From assembly GCA_965221485.1 (NCBI GenBank), contig OZ244893.1, forward strand, positions 930,001-994,000: a stretch of 64,000 nt of DNA, read 5' to 3'. How positions within the stretch are numbered: the first letter of the stretch is position 1; every line of letters starts with the position of its first letter. Source of the stretch: JAJEBT01 sp965221485 (GTDB taxonomy: Bacteria; Pseudomonadota; Alphaproteobacteria; MPNO01; UBA830). Of this stretch, positions 16,904 to 25,470 are shown one piece after another. The translations under genes and the position numbers were made by a program. The notes beneath the pieces are model-generated. The model worked only from the letters and a program-made list of their open reading frames with translations, was not told the DNA's origin and searched no databases.

Positions 16904-18358
16904 ATGGGCAAGGAGTTGCACATCAGCGTAGCGCCTTCGGAGATAAGGGCAGCGCTGCTTGATGACGGTATATTGGTGGATCTTCATGTCGAGCGTGAAG
17001 ATCGTGCGAGTCTTGTCGGAAACATCTATCGTGGCCGGGTCGATCATGTTTCCGGAAATGTTGACGCGGCGTTCGTCGACATTGGCCTGACGCGGGCGGG
17101 ATTTCTGCCGCTATCCGAGGGCGGGCGTGAAAGGACGAATGAACGACGGCGTACTGCACCCGATGTTCATGAGGGCGAATGGATCCTCGTTCAGGTCACG
17201 AAGGACGCAGCAGCATCCAAAGGGGTGCAGTTGACGCGGAGGGTTACCTTGCCCGGCCGGTTCCTGGTTTATTCTCCCACACAGGATCGGATTTCGATCT
17301 CACGGAAAATCGATGATATCGCGGAACGCGCGCGTCTCGAAGCCGTCATGGAGACTGTCGTCGAGCCCGGGGACGGCTTCATTCTCCGGACTGCCGCGAT
17401 GGAAGCCAAGGACCCGGAACTCGAGGATGAGGCCCTCCGCCTTCGCAGGACCTGGAGGGGGGTGGTGCAAGACGTCGAATCCGTCCGAACGGCAACTTGC
17501 CTTTACGGAGACACTGATCCTGTTGCGCGTGTCTTGCGCAATCAGATCTTCGGCCAGATTGACCGGATCCATGTCGATGATCGAAGGGCTGCCGGAACGG
17601 TTCGTGACTTTGTCGAAGCGGCCATTTCCGGAAAGGGAAAGTCTGTCAGGTTTTATTCCAGTCCGCATGACATGTTTGAACAATCAGGTGTCAATGCTGA
17701 AATCGAACAGGCCTTGCAACGACACGTTGCGCTTCCGTCGGGTGGCGGGCTTGTTATCGACGTGACTGAAGCGCTTTCGGTGATCGACGTGAACTCGGGA
17801 AGCCACAGTGGCGGAAGCCATTCCGGTCAGGCAGCCTTCAGAGTGAACCGCGAGGCAGCCAATGAGGCGGCCCGGCAAATTCGCATTCGCAATCTGGGCG
17901 GACTGGTTGTCATCGACTTCATTCGGATGGAACGGAAGGAGGATGTGGAACAGATCCTCCAGGATCTGCGAAATGCCGTCGCTGACGATCCTGCAGGGGT
18001 CCGGGTCCATGGCATGACCAGCGCAGGACTGGTGGAGCTCACGCGTCGAAGACAACGGGAGTCCCTGCTGCAGACCATGACGAAGGTTTGCACATCCTGT
18101 TCCGGAGACGGTTATGTCCTGTCTGCGGAGAGCGTCGGGTTGTCCATCATTCGAACCCTGTTGAAAGATGCACGTGTCTGTCCTCCTGGCCCACTCGCGG
18201 TTTATGCCTCGAAGGAAATAAAACGCATGCTTGATGGCAATTTGGGACAGGTTCTTGAAGAAATTCGCGATCTGACGGGACGGAGGGTTGAAGTGCGGGA
18301 AAGAGATGACTATGCCCGCGAACAATTCGATATCCACCCCATGGACCTGGGGTGTTGA
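16904..18358 (+). CDS. rng: Ribonuclease G/E
   Basis: Single-strand endoribonuclease for rRNA 5' maturation and mRNA decay. Starting at the ATG at 16904 the protein has 484 residues: S1 domain (GNIYRGRVDHVSGNVDAAFVDIG), 5'-sensor region, DNase-I-like catalytic domain with the metal aspartates in SVIDVNSGS and VVIDFIRM, and the zinc-link pair CTSC. It lacks the long C-terminal scaffold of RNase E, so it is RNase G-like. The open frame extends upstream to 16793 inside maf, but those 37 residues are maf shadow. It overlaps yacG's likely signals (1 bp between stop and GTG). Confidence 0.93.
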   Translation: MGKELHISVAPSEIRAALLDDGILVDLHVEREDRASLVGNIYRGRVDHVSGNVDAAFVDIGLTRAGFLPLSEGGRERTNERRRTAPDVHEGEWILVQVTKDAAASKGVQLTRRVTLPGRFLVYSPTQDRISISRKIDDIAERARLEAVMETVVEPGDGFILRTAAMEAKDPELEDEALRLRRTWRGVVQDVESVRTATCLYGDTDPVARVLRNQIFGQIDRIHVDDRRAAGTVRDFVEAAISGKGKSVRFYSSPHDMFEQSGVNAEIEQALQRHVALPSGGGLVIDVTEALSVIDVNSGSHSGGSHSGQAAFRVNREAANEAARQIRIRNLGGLVVIDFIRMERKEDVEQILQDLRNAVADDPAGVRVHGMTSAGLVELTRRRQRESLLQTMTKVCTSCSGDGYVLSAESVGLSIIRTLLKDARVCPPGPLAVYASKEIKRMLDGNLGQVLEEIRDLTGRRVEVRERDDYAREQFDIHPMDLGC

Positions 18359-18359
18359 G

Positions 18360-18545
18360 GTGGCGCGTCTGCCGTGTCCTGTCTGCGGGCTGCCGCCTTC
18401 AAAGCGGCACATGCCCTTTTGTTCCAGGCGTTGCGCTGATATCGATCTCGGGCGCTGGTTTACGGAAGTCTATTCGGTTCCTTCGGAAGAAGCGCCGGAC
18501 GAGGGGGATATTCCGCAGGATTTGCCTGATGCCGAAAATGAATGA
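18360..18545 (+). CDS. yacG: DNA gyrase inhibitor / zinc-binding protein YacG
   Basis: Small zinc-finger protein that binds GyrB and inhibits gyrase in E. coli. The metal site is C-P-V-C followed by C-S-R-R-C, with the family LGRWFTEVYSVP stretch and an acidic tail. I chose the GTG at 18360, one base after the rng stop, because it gives 61 residues starting MARLPCPVCGLPP, the normal YacG length; the longer frame from 18288 or 18312 runs inside rng. Its position after rng and before tRNA-Phe is conserved in alphaproteobacteria. Confidence 0.88.
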   Translation: MARLPCPVCGLPPSKRHMPFCSRRCADIDLGRWFTEVYSVPSEEAPDEGDIPQDLPDAENE

Positions 18546-18647
18546 GGATTGCGGCGGTACGAACTGACCGTCGTCCTTTCGGCAAGCTTGCAGAACTGGA
18601 CATGGACCACATGATCATTTATATGGCTGCGTTCATTTCACGAATGT

Positions 18648-18723
18648 GCCCAGGTAGCTCAGTCGGTAGAGCACCGCACTGAAAATGCGGGTGTCGGTGG
18701 TTCGATTCCGCCCCTGGGCACCA
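18648..18723 (+). tRNA. tRNA-Phe (GAA)
   Basis: 76 nt cloverleaf with perfect acceptor pairing (GCCCAGG with CCTGGGC), D-arm AGCTCAGTCGGTAGAGCA, anticodon stem CCGCA/TGCGG around the loop CTGAAAA (anticodon GAA at 18681-18683), T-arm with GGTTCGATTCC, and an encoded CCA end. A short T-run (TTTTT) follows directly. Confidence 0.97.
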
Positions 18724-19083
18724 TTTTTCCTTGATTTACGTGCTTGTGCCGGACGAAACGACCTCGTTCATGATGGCAAGCTTCGCCGAAATCCTGCTAC
18801 GAAGGGACTCGCCTGCAGCAACTGGTTCAGGGGTATCACCTGCAGCACCGGACGCTTTGGGGACTTCAGCAAGAACCAGCATGCGATTATCCGCGAGTGG
18901 CAACGATCGCGGGTGACGAGGAGCCATGAGCCCTGATGCGGTCGTCAGGCGCCTGTACTTGCTGATCACCGGGAAGTGCAGAAGATGCAGGACAAGCCGT
19001 GAGTATGAGGTCTGCTTTCCTTAAAACTGGCTTGCACCCCGGAAAACCGCCATTTCCTGCGCGGTTCCGACGGTAGCATCTTG
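18724..19083. other. Intergenic stretch after tRNA-Phe, no gene seen
   Basis: 360 bases between the tRNA and the convergent amidohydrolase gene. The frames present are short with no family motif. The sequence directly after tRNA genes is a usual integration site, but no attachment-site duplicate of the tRNA end was noticed within the window. Confidence 0.45.
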
Positions 19084-20088
19084 CTATCCAAGGTTCCCCA
19101 ACCCGAGCAATTTCCTGGAATTGCCCTCGAACATCAGTCGACGATCCTCCTCCGAACATCGCAGCTTGCCGATGACGTCGATTGTCGAGCGAATGAGTCG
19201 GGCCCCTCCCTCTTCGTCATAGGGGCAGTCCGTCGCAAAGAACGAGTGATCAGCTCCAAAAAAATCGAGCCCGGCCTGGCTGGCCGCCTGTGCGCCGAAC
19301 ATGGCGGTGTCGCCCCAGAAATCCCGGAAATACTCCACCAATGGTTTTTTCAGTTTGTCGCGAAAGGATCGGCCATCTCCGAGATCGGCGTTTCTGCTTT
19401 CCCAGCTCGGCGTGAACCGCCCTTCAGCATGCGGAATATAGGCGCCCCAGTGATGAGCGATGATTCGCAAGCCCGGGAATTCATCGAACATACCGGAACA
19501 GACGATGCGTGCCATGGCTGCGCTGGTTTCGTAAGCCCAGCCGAAACCCCAGAAAATTTCGTAAAATGAACGGTCTTCGGTCAGATAGTCAGGATGGGAT
19601 GCCGGACGGGTTGGATGCAACCAGATCGGCCGTTGGCGTTCGACGATTTTGGCAAAGATGTCCCGGAATTCGGGCTGGTCCAGCGCCTTGTTGTTGACGT
19701 TTGTGAACAGCTGGAATCCGACAGCGCCGAGATCATCAATGCAGCGATCGATTTCGGCGAGGGCTGCTTCAGCATTGTTCATGGGAAGCGACGCGATAAA
19801 CCATGGCATTCGATCTGGGTGCTCGCGACAGATTCGCGCCATCCCGTCATTGGCAACCCGGGTGAGAACCGGGCTGGCCTCGGGGCCTGCGATCGCGTCG
19901 ATCGGGGGCTGCGACATGGAAATGATCTGCTGATATTCGTCAAATTCATCAAGCATGCGCATCCGGGCGTCCATGTCGTAGATGGTGGTGATGGATTTCC
20001 ACCGCTTGACCGCTGCCGACGGCATCAGGCCTTCGACCCGCTCAAAGAATTCAGGTGGAAACACATGGTTGAACACATCAATTTTCAT
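19084..20088 (-). CDS. Amidohydrolase-2 family protein (ACMSD-like)
   Basis: A 334-residue TIM-barrel protein related to 2-amino-3-carboxymuconate 6-semialdehyde decarboxylase and similar non-oxidative decarboxylases. Visible features: LHPTRPASHPDYL with a metal histidine, IAHHWGAYIPHAEGR, and the catalytic aspartate in FATDCPYDEEGG. The usual N-terminal HxH is instead F-N-H (VFNHVFP, residues 5-11), so one classical zinc ligand is missing, as in a recognisable subfamily. Conversion of ACMS, the product of the dioxygenase at 11785, is an attractive idea but the altered metal site makes it uncertain; gamma-resorcylate-type decarboxylation is an alternative. Confidence 0.8.
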   Translation of the reverse strand: MKIDVFNHVFPPEFFERVEGLMPSAAVKRWKSITTIYDMDARMRMLDEFDEYQQIISMSQPPIDAIAGPEASPVLTRVANDGMARICREHPDRMPWFIASLPMNNAEAALAEIDRCIDDLGAVGFQLFTNVNNKALDQPEFRDIFAKIVERQRPIWLHPTRPASHPDYLTEDRSFYEIFWGFGWAYETSAAMARIVCSGMFDEFPGLRIIAHHWGAYIPHAEGRFTPSWESRNADLGDGRSFRDKLKKPLVEYFRDFWGDTAMFGAQAASQAGLDFFGADHSFFATDCPYDEEGGARLIRSTIDVIGKLRCSEEDRRLMFEGNSRKLLGLGNLG

Positions 20089-20179
20089 GATTTCTGGTCT
20101 CTCTGGACTGTGGTCAGATCATCCTGCAGATACGGGGGCCTGCAATAAAGGCGTTTGGGAAAAGCTGGTCCGGGGAACG

Positions 20180-20803
20180 TCAGCCTTCGAACGGCCCCCA
20201 GGCACGTTGAGTCGCTGGTCGCTGCTCAATGGCATCGTGCCAGCGCCGAAGCGATGGATACTCATCAAGCCCGATATCGTTGACGGCATGAATGTGGACA
20301 TCCGGATAACACGTGATATCAGCAATCGTAAAATCGCCCGCAAGATATTCGACCTCTGCAAGGCGACGGTCGAGAATACCCAGCAGGTCGCAAAATGTGT
20401 TCCTGTAGTGATCTTTTGCCCGAGGGACATCTTCTCCCAGACGATGAAAGAACAGGCCATACTGCTGTGCCAGCGTCGTGAATGTTGCTGATCCGAAGAT
20501 AAACCACTGATCGACAATGATTCGGGTCAGGGGATCCGAGGGGTAGAGGTCAGGTGCAGCTTTTTCGGCCAGATATTTGAGGATTGCGCCGGACTCGCAC
20601 AGCGTGATCCGTTGTCCGCGGGGACCGTTGTCGTCAATGATGGCGGGGATCTTGTGAGCGGGGCTGATTTTCAGGAATTCCGCATCAAATTGTTCACCCT
20701 GGGGCAGGTTGATGGGCCTTATCTTGTACGCAACGCCCGTTTCCTCGACCATCTGTCTGGCTTTGTAACCGTTGTCTGTCGTCCAGAAAAACAATTCAAG
20801 CAT
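20180..20803 (-). CDS. Glutathione S-transferase, YfcG/YghU-like (nu class)
   Basis: A 207-residue cytosolic GST. The N-terminal thioredoxin domain begins LELFFWTTDNGYKARQMVEE, where T-x-D-N-G-Y replaces the usual catalytic serine/cysteine as in nu-class disulfide-bond reductases such as YfcG. HKIPAIID holds the cis-proline and LCESGAILKYLAEK the glutathione ESG motif. The helical C-terminal domain contains the N-capping FTIADITCYP motif. An AGGAGA site precedes the ATG. Upstream it has a cluster of inverted repeats (20829-20929). It lies 91 bp before the amidohydrolase gene on the same strand. Confidence 0.9.
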   Translation of the reverse strand: MLELFFWTTDNGYKARQMVEETGVAYKIRPINLPQGEQFDAEFLKISPAHKIPAIIDDNGPRGQRITLCESGAILKYLAEKAAPDLYPSDPLTRIIVDQWFIFGSATFTTLAQQYGLFFHRLGEDVPRAKDHYRNTFCDLLGILDRRLAEVEYLAGDFTIADITCYPDVHIHAVNDIGLDEYPSLRRWHDAIEQRPATQRAWGPFEG

Positions 20804-20828
20804 TCCTGTCTCCTCATATCAGGTAATG

Positions 20829-20859
20829 ACAGGTCGCCGGAAGTTGTCCGGCAACCTGT
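20829..20859. repeat. Interrupted palindrome, 12-bp arms, upstream of GST
   Basis: Arms ACAGGTCGCCGG and CCGGCAACCTGT pair over 12 positions with one mismatch around a 7-base loop. It lies 25 bases before the GST start codon. No T-run follows on either strand, so an operator or an mRNA leader hairpin is more likely than a terminator. Confidence 0.75.
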
Positions 20860-20903
20860 CGAGATCATAGCCCTGCCATTATCCTGAAAACTCAGGGGCA
20901 GCG

Positions 20904-20929
20904 CTTTCACACTGCTTCCAATGTGAAAG
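20904..20929. repeat. Perfect 8-bp inverted repeat upstream of GST
   Basis: CTTTCACA and TGTGAAAG are perfect inverted repeats 10 bases apart, about 100 bases upstream of the GST start. The half-site resembles those of CRP/FNR-class regulators but the two halves face the opposite way. A smaller palindrome (CCTGA-AAAC-TCAGG) lies at 20883-20896 between this and the longer hairpin. Confidence 0.7.
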
Positions 20930-21900
20930 ATGCCATGTCCGTCGGCCCGTTCCTTTTGAAGCCATCAGGCCAGAACCTCTCTGGTTTTTCTGGCCAACCT
21001 CGGACCTATGGTGATGATTTATCCTGCCGCATCTGCGCTTCCTTCATTCCTGCTCTCGACAGGCATCCGGCGCACCCTGACCGGTATGTCCATGTTCCCT
21101 TCGTCAAAGCGACCAATTCCACAATCTCCAAAAGTCGTCGCATATCCGGGCAGCCCGGGCAAGGTCAGGGAACAATTTTCCGCAAACCTTGCCCACCGGA
21201 GGGGCAGGGTCGATGCACGGCGCCGGACAGATCAGCTGTCTTTGCGGATACCATATTGCTGCTACGGCACCGATGGAGAGCTCCAGAAGCATAGTACGGG
21301 ACTTATTGTAGCGACGAGGTGGTTGCCATTCTGACGCCGTAAAACCATCAGCCGACAAACAGTATTCAGGAATTGGCGGAGCGCTTCCGGTGCCGTTCAC
21401 CCATGACGCATCTTGGCGACTCCCGAAAAGAGAGCAACAGGTGTTGACTTGCCTGCTATTCGCGCGAATCTGAAAGTTGATATTCTGGTTGTCGTGCCCT
21501 GCAAGGCCTGCTGCCATCGATGCGGCTCTCGGGAGTCCGGGGACTGGGCGAAACTCTTGGTTGATCCTGAATGGATCGGCAATTGCCGCGACGTTATGAG
21601 ATTAATACATGGAGGTGTAGTGGGCAGGACTGTATATCGGTGAAAGAATCATGGAATTCGACGCTACCGCAGCGGCCACAAATCCTGAAATGCGTTCGGA
21701 TGACCAATTATGTGGCCGGCCCTTGCAACCCTGTTGAGACCGGGATTGTCTCCTTGTCATCAGGGATCGCACCCGTGTGACAGGAAGGCCCAGGGAAGAA
21801 GATCCGATTCACGCAGCTGTGAAGGGATCGGTGGAGTTGAAGGACCCGAGCGATGACACCTGTTGAAGGAAAAGGGACGGAACATGTCCTGTAGCAATCC

Positions 21901-22647
21901 GTGACTTTGGAAGACGCTCTCTACAAGGTATTCGAGCCCCTGTCGCAAGGAGCCCCGGGGAATGAGGCATCGACGTTGCGAGCACTGCACTCTGTTCCGC
22001 AATACGAAGCCGCCAGGGCGGTACTGGACCTGGGAGTAGGGCAGGGCCGTACAACCATGACTTTGGCGCAAGCGCTTCCCAATTCCAGGATCACGGCTGT
22101 GGAAATCCATGCGCCCTTCGTGAAGGGTTTGGCCCAACGTATTCGGAAAGCCGGATTTGCAACCCGTGTCGAAATCCGGTGCGCAGACATGGAAGTAATT
22201 GAGGTGTCCAGCGAAAGCATGGATCTGATATGGGCCGAAGGTAGCATCTATCTGATGGGCATCGACCGTGCACTTGGAATGTGGCGGCGCTGGCTTCGTC
22301 CTGGCGGCTGCATAGCATTCAGCGACCTGGTCTGTTGGACCGAAAACCTGTCAGGGGAGTGTCGTGAATTCTGGGCATCAGAGTATCCTGGCATGTTGTC
22401 AGAAGCGTCGATTTGTTCTCTCGCGGAGGGTGCCGGGTATCGGGTGATAGAGGCATTTCGAATGCCGCGAGACGCACACGATGCCTACTACAGGCCGCTG
22501 GAAGGGCGCCTCGAAGAGTTGTCCCGAGATGTCGGCGTCGGACCAACGGAGATCCTGGAGATGCTTCAAAGGGAAATCGATGTCATGCGACGATATTCCG
22601 ATGAGGTCGGCTACACGTTTTTTGTGCTTCAGCGTGTGGGTGGTTGA
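21901..22647 (+). CDS. Class I SAM-dependent methyltransferase
   Basis: A 248-residue Rossmann-fold methyltransferase. Motif I is VLDLGVGQGRTTM, motif II ITAVEIHAPFV with an acidic ribose-binding residue, then VEIRCADME and DLIWAEGSIYLMG (motif IV) and LRPGGCIAFSDLVCW. The C-terminal helical region (about 180-245) is a cap domain. GTG start at 21901; the upstream sequence has no ATG in frame after the last stop. The target molecule is unknown; the organisation is like the small-molecule methyltransferases. It stands apart from neighbours by long non-coding stretches. Confidence 0.82.
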   Translation: MTLEDALYKVFEPLSQGAPGNEASTLRALHSVPQYEAARAVLDLGVGQGRTTMTLAQALPNSRITAVEIHAPFVKGLAQRIRKAGFATRVEIRCADMEVIEVSSESMDLIWAEGSIYLMGIDRALGMWRRWLRPGGCIAFSDLVCWTENLSGECREFWASEYPGMLSEASICSLAEGAGYRVIEAFRMPRDAHDAYYRPLEGRLEELSRDVGVGPTEILEMLQREIDVMRRYSDEVGYTFFVLQRVGG

Positions 22648-22920
22648 GGATGCCGTGAGCAACGAAAATGCTGGCGAGGACACACCATCCCATGACGGGA
22701 CAAAGACCGTCAATGTCGCGATTTGACCGATCGTGCCTGACATGTTGAATTGGATGGCGAGCTGGCGAAGCAACGAAGGCGGTGATCTTTTCCTGTTGCG
22801 CTTCAATGCAAGCAGGGGTTCGTCGGAAACGCCAGGGGACAGATCTTGAAGGTGCGACCTGGGTTCGGGCGGGATCACTCGCCCGGGACAGGATGTCGGC
22901 AGAAGCGGAGAAGACATCAA

Positions 22921-23553
22921 ATGGACCCAGTAGCTGCCGACTTGCTTCGCCTATGGTTCGGGACCACTGACCTCGGCAGCGAAATGGAGAGAAATCCCCT
23001 CTGGTTCAAGTCCACTCCGGAATTTGATGCGAGGGTCATTGCCGAAGCTAGCGATGTTCATGAACGTGCCGCTTCAGGGCAACTGGATCATTTCATTGAG
23101 AAGGCGGAATCCTGTCTGGCTCTGGTTCTGGCGCTTGATCAACTCCCGCGAAACATCTATCGCGGCTCGCCCCGCGCCTATGACACCGATGAACAGGCAA
23201 GGGAGACAGCTCGCATACTGATTGATCGAGGCTATGACCGGAACTTCAGCTATTTTCCGAGAGTCTTCTCCTATCTTCCGTTCGAGCACAGCGAGGAACT
23301 GTCCGATCAGGACCGTTCCGTCAGTCTGTTCACCATGTTGGGACAGGGGACCTCCCTCGACTCGGCCGTGGCCCATCGCGAAGCAATCCGGAGGTTCGGG
23401 CGCTTCCCGCATCGCAATGCGATCCTCGGTCGTGCGAATACGCCAGAAGAAGAGGTCTATCTGGAAGATCCGCCGCTTTGGGGAATGACGGCTGCGGAGG
23501 CACAGGCGCTCGAACGAAGAAAGTCCGGGTGCGCGGAAGAAGACATGGATTGA
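22921..23553 (+). CDS. DUF924 family protein
   Basis: An all-helical 210-residue cytoplasmic protein of the DUF924 (TPR-like) family. Family landmarks: LLRLWFG at the N-terminus, ALVLALDQLPRNIYRGSPRAYDTD in the centre, FSYLPFEHSEELSDQDRSV, and RFGRFPHRNAILGRANTPEEEVYL near the C-terminus. The start at 22921 (MDPVAADLL) is preferred to the in-frame ATG at 22846, which adds 25 basic residues. The biochemical role of the family is unknown. Confidence 0.9.
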   Translation: MDPVAADLLRLWFGTTDLGSEMERNPLWFKSTPEFDARVIAEASDVHERAASGQLDHFIEKAESCLALVLALDQLPRNIYRGSPRAYDTDEQARETARILIDRGYDRNFSYFPRVFSYLPFEHSEELSDQDRSVSLFTMLGQGTSLDSAVAHREAIRRFGRFPHRNAILGRANTPEEEVYLEDPPLWGMTAAEAQALERRKSGCAEEDMD

Positions 23554-23650
23554 CCTTCGCTGTGAATGGAGGCGTGACCCGCAGGGGAACCGTAAATGGC
23601 CGCATTCGGGCTGACGCCCTGCGACCGGCCCGAAGTACAGGATACACATC

Positions 23651-24427
23651 ATGCCACGCAGACTGATTGACATATCGGTACCGCTTGAAGCCGGTATCCG
23701 GTCCGACCCCGATTTCATGCTGCCGAAGATTCAATATCATCGGCACGCGGAAACGGCGAAGGACCTATGCGCATTGTTTCCCGGCCTGCGTCCGGAACAG
23801 TTGCCAGACAGCATGGGCTGGGCCATTGAAGACGTGGAACTGACAACGCACAACGGAACCCATGTTGACGCTCCGTGGCACTATCATCCGACCATGGATG
23901 GCGGTCAGCCGGCAGCGACAATCGACACAATTCCACTTGAATGGTGTTATCAGCGTGGCGTCAAGTTTGACTTTCGCCACTTTCCGGATGGCTATCTCGT
24001 TTGTCCTGATGACATGGAAGCGGAGCTGGAACGAATTGGCCATGATCTTCGCCCCCTGGACATTGTCGTAGTCAATACCTCGGCCGGTGAGTGTTACGGA
24101 CAGGACAATTATCTGGAAAAGGGATGCGGATTTGGGCGGGAGGCCACGCTGTGGCTCACCGATCGCGGTATTCGGGTCGTGGGCACCGATGCGTGGACCT
24201 GGGACGCTCCATTTCCCCATACTCTGAAACGCTGGAAGGAGACGCGGGATCCCTCCATCATCTGGGAAGGACACAAGGCTGGCCGTGAACGAGGCTACTG
24301 CCAGATCGAGAAGCTCGGAAATCTGGAGCAGTTGCCCGGTAGCGGATTTGACGTGATATGTTTCCCCACCAAGATCAAGGGTGCGTCGGGAGGCTGGACC
24401 CGCGCCGTAGCCGTTATCGACGAATAG
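23651..24427 (+). CDS. Cyclase-family metal hydrolase (kynurenine formamidase/isatin hydrolase superfamily)
   Basis: A 258-residue member of the cyclase fold (PF04199) that includes kynurenine formamidase and isatin hydrolase. The signature HNGTHVDAPWHYH (about residues 73-85) has the histidine and aspartate ligands for Mn or Zn. Later segments VGTDAWTWDAPF and ASGGWTRAVAVIDE fit the family. It is followed after 13 bp by the BKACE gene. Ring-opening amide or lactone hydrolysis is likely. Kynurenine formamidase is possible given the 3-hydroxyanthranilate gene 11 kb away, but the chain is about 50 residues longer than KynB. Confidence 0.85.
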   Translation: MPRRLIDISVPLEAGIRSDPDFMLPKIQYHRHAETAKDLCALFPGLRPEQLPDSMGWAIEDVELTTHNGTHVDAPWHYHPTMDGGQPAATIDTIPLEWCYQRGVKFDFRHFPDGYLVCPDDMEAELERIGHDLRPLDIVVVNTSAGECYGQDNYLEKGCGFGREATLWLTDRGIRVVGTDAWTWDAPFPHTLKRWKETRDPSIIWEGHKAGRERGYCQIEKLGNLEQLPGSGFDVICFPTKIKGASGGWTRAVAVIDE

Positions 24428-24440
24428 AGGAGAAAAGAAA

Positions 24441-25379
24441 TTGGCCAGTGACGGAAAAGTGATCATTACCTGTGCAGTTACAGGATCAATCCATACTCCG
24501 ACAATGTCTCCGCATCTGCCGATTACTCCGGACGAGATCGCACGTGACGCGGTTGCTGCTGCGGAGGCGGGTGCATCAATACTTCACCTCCATGCACGTG
24601 ACCCGAATGACGGTCGCCCGACACCCGATCCGGGGGTCTTCATGGAGTTTCTGCCGCGCATCAAGCAACAGACTGATGCGGTCGTTAACATTACGACCGG
24701 TGGCGGGCATGGCATGACGCTTCAGGAGCGATGCGCAGCAGCCCTTCACGCCAGTCCGGAGATGACCTCTCTCAATATGGGTTCGATGAATTTCGGGCTC
24801 TATCCGATCCTCGACAAGCCGCTGGACTGGAAACATGAATGGGAACCTGCCTATCTTGAAATGACTCGAGATTTTATTTTTCGTAATACATTCAAGGATA
24901 TTGAGTGGGTTTTGAAGGAACTGGGGGAAGGCCATGGAGTCCGCTTTGAGTATGAATGTTATGATATGGGACATCTTTACAATCTCGCCCATTTCCTTGA
25001 CCGCGGTTTGATAAAGCCTCCAATTTTCGTGCAGACCATATTCGGCATACTCGGGGGCATTGGAGCCGATATCGAGAATCTTGCTCACATGCGACGGATT
25101 GCCAACAAGCTGTTTGGCGAGGAAAACTATGAGTGGTCTATTCTCGCGGCCGGCCGCCACCAGATGAGTTTCGTCACGACGGGGGCCATCATGGGCGGCA
25201 ATGTGCGGGTCGGGCTTGAGGATTCCCTGTATCTTGCCAAGGGAAAACTGGCCGAAAGCAACGCTGATCAGGTATCCAAGATTCGAAGAATTGTGGAAGA
25301 TCTGTCTCTCGAAGTGGCAAGCCCCGAAGAGGCCCGTCAACGACTGGCTCTGAAAGGTGGAGATCAGGTCGGATTCTGA
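24441..25379 (+). CDS. BKACE: beta-keto acid cleavage enzyme (DUF849)
   Basis: Zn-dependent TIM-barrel enzyme that condenses a beta-keto acid with acetyl-CoA and splits it to acetoacetate plus an acyl-CoA. The HLHARDP motif (H49, H51) supplies two zinc ligands; VNITTGGG and SLNMGSMNFG are phosphate/CoA and substrate-binding strands; YECYDMGH holds the glutamate ligand. TTG start at 24441 with a strong GAGGAG site. The 312-residue length is typical. The gene is 13 bp after the cyclase-family hydrolase, so the two probably act in sequence on one substrate, which I cannot name. Confidence 0.92.
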   Translation: MASDGKVIITCAVTGSIHTPTMSPHLPITPDEIARDAVAAAEAGASILHLHARDPNDGRPTPDPGVFMEFLPRIKQQTDAVVNITTGGGHGMTLQERCAAALHASPEMTSLNMGSMNFGLYPILDKPLDWKHEWEPAYLEMTRDFIFRNTFKDIEWVLKELGEGHGVRFEYECYDMGHLYNLAHFLDRGLIKPPIFVQTIFGILGGIGADIENLAHMRRIANKLFGEENYEWSILAAGRHQMSFVTTGAIMGGNVRVGLEDSLYLAKGKLAESNADQVSKIRRIVEDLSLEVASPEEARQRLALKGGDQVGF

Positions 25380-25470
25380 CCACGTTTGCCCCCTGGGGTC
25401 GAAGCGTATAACGAGAGGTCATGCCGGGCCGGCCCTGCCGGAACCGGCCAGACCGTGCAGAATTTCGCTG

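Larger units (their letters stand above)
20804..21900. other. 1.1 kb gene-poor region
   Basis: No open frame here shows a start with ribosome site, family motif or coding-like composition. Frames such as 20923-21294 (+) and 21104-21517 (-) overlap each other and look random. A frame at 21413-21643 has a CxxCCxxC-like cluster but no other support. The GST-proximal 130 bases hold inverted repeats. It may be a decayed gene or a regulatory/untranslated stretch. Confidence 0.4.

Noticed and set aside
18648..19083. Genomic island integration at tRNA-Phe
   Set aside because: No integrase, no mobile genes and no duplicated tRNA end were seen.
20923..21517. Overlapping frames on both strands in the gene-poor region
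   Set aside because: No start signals, no motifs, and neither has coding-like composition.
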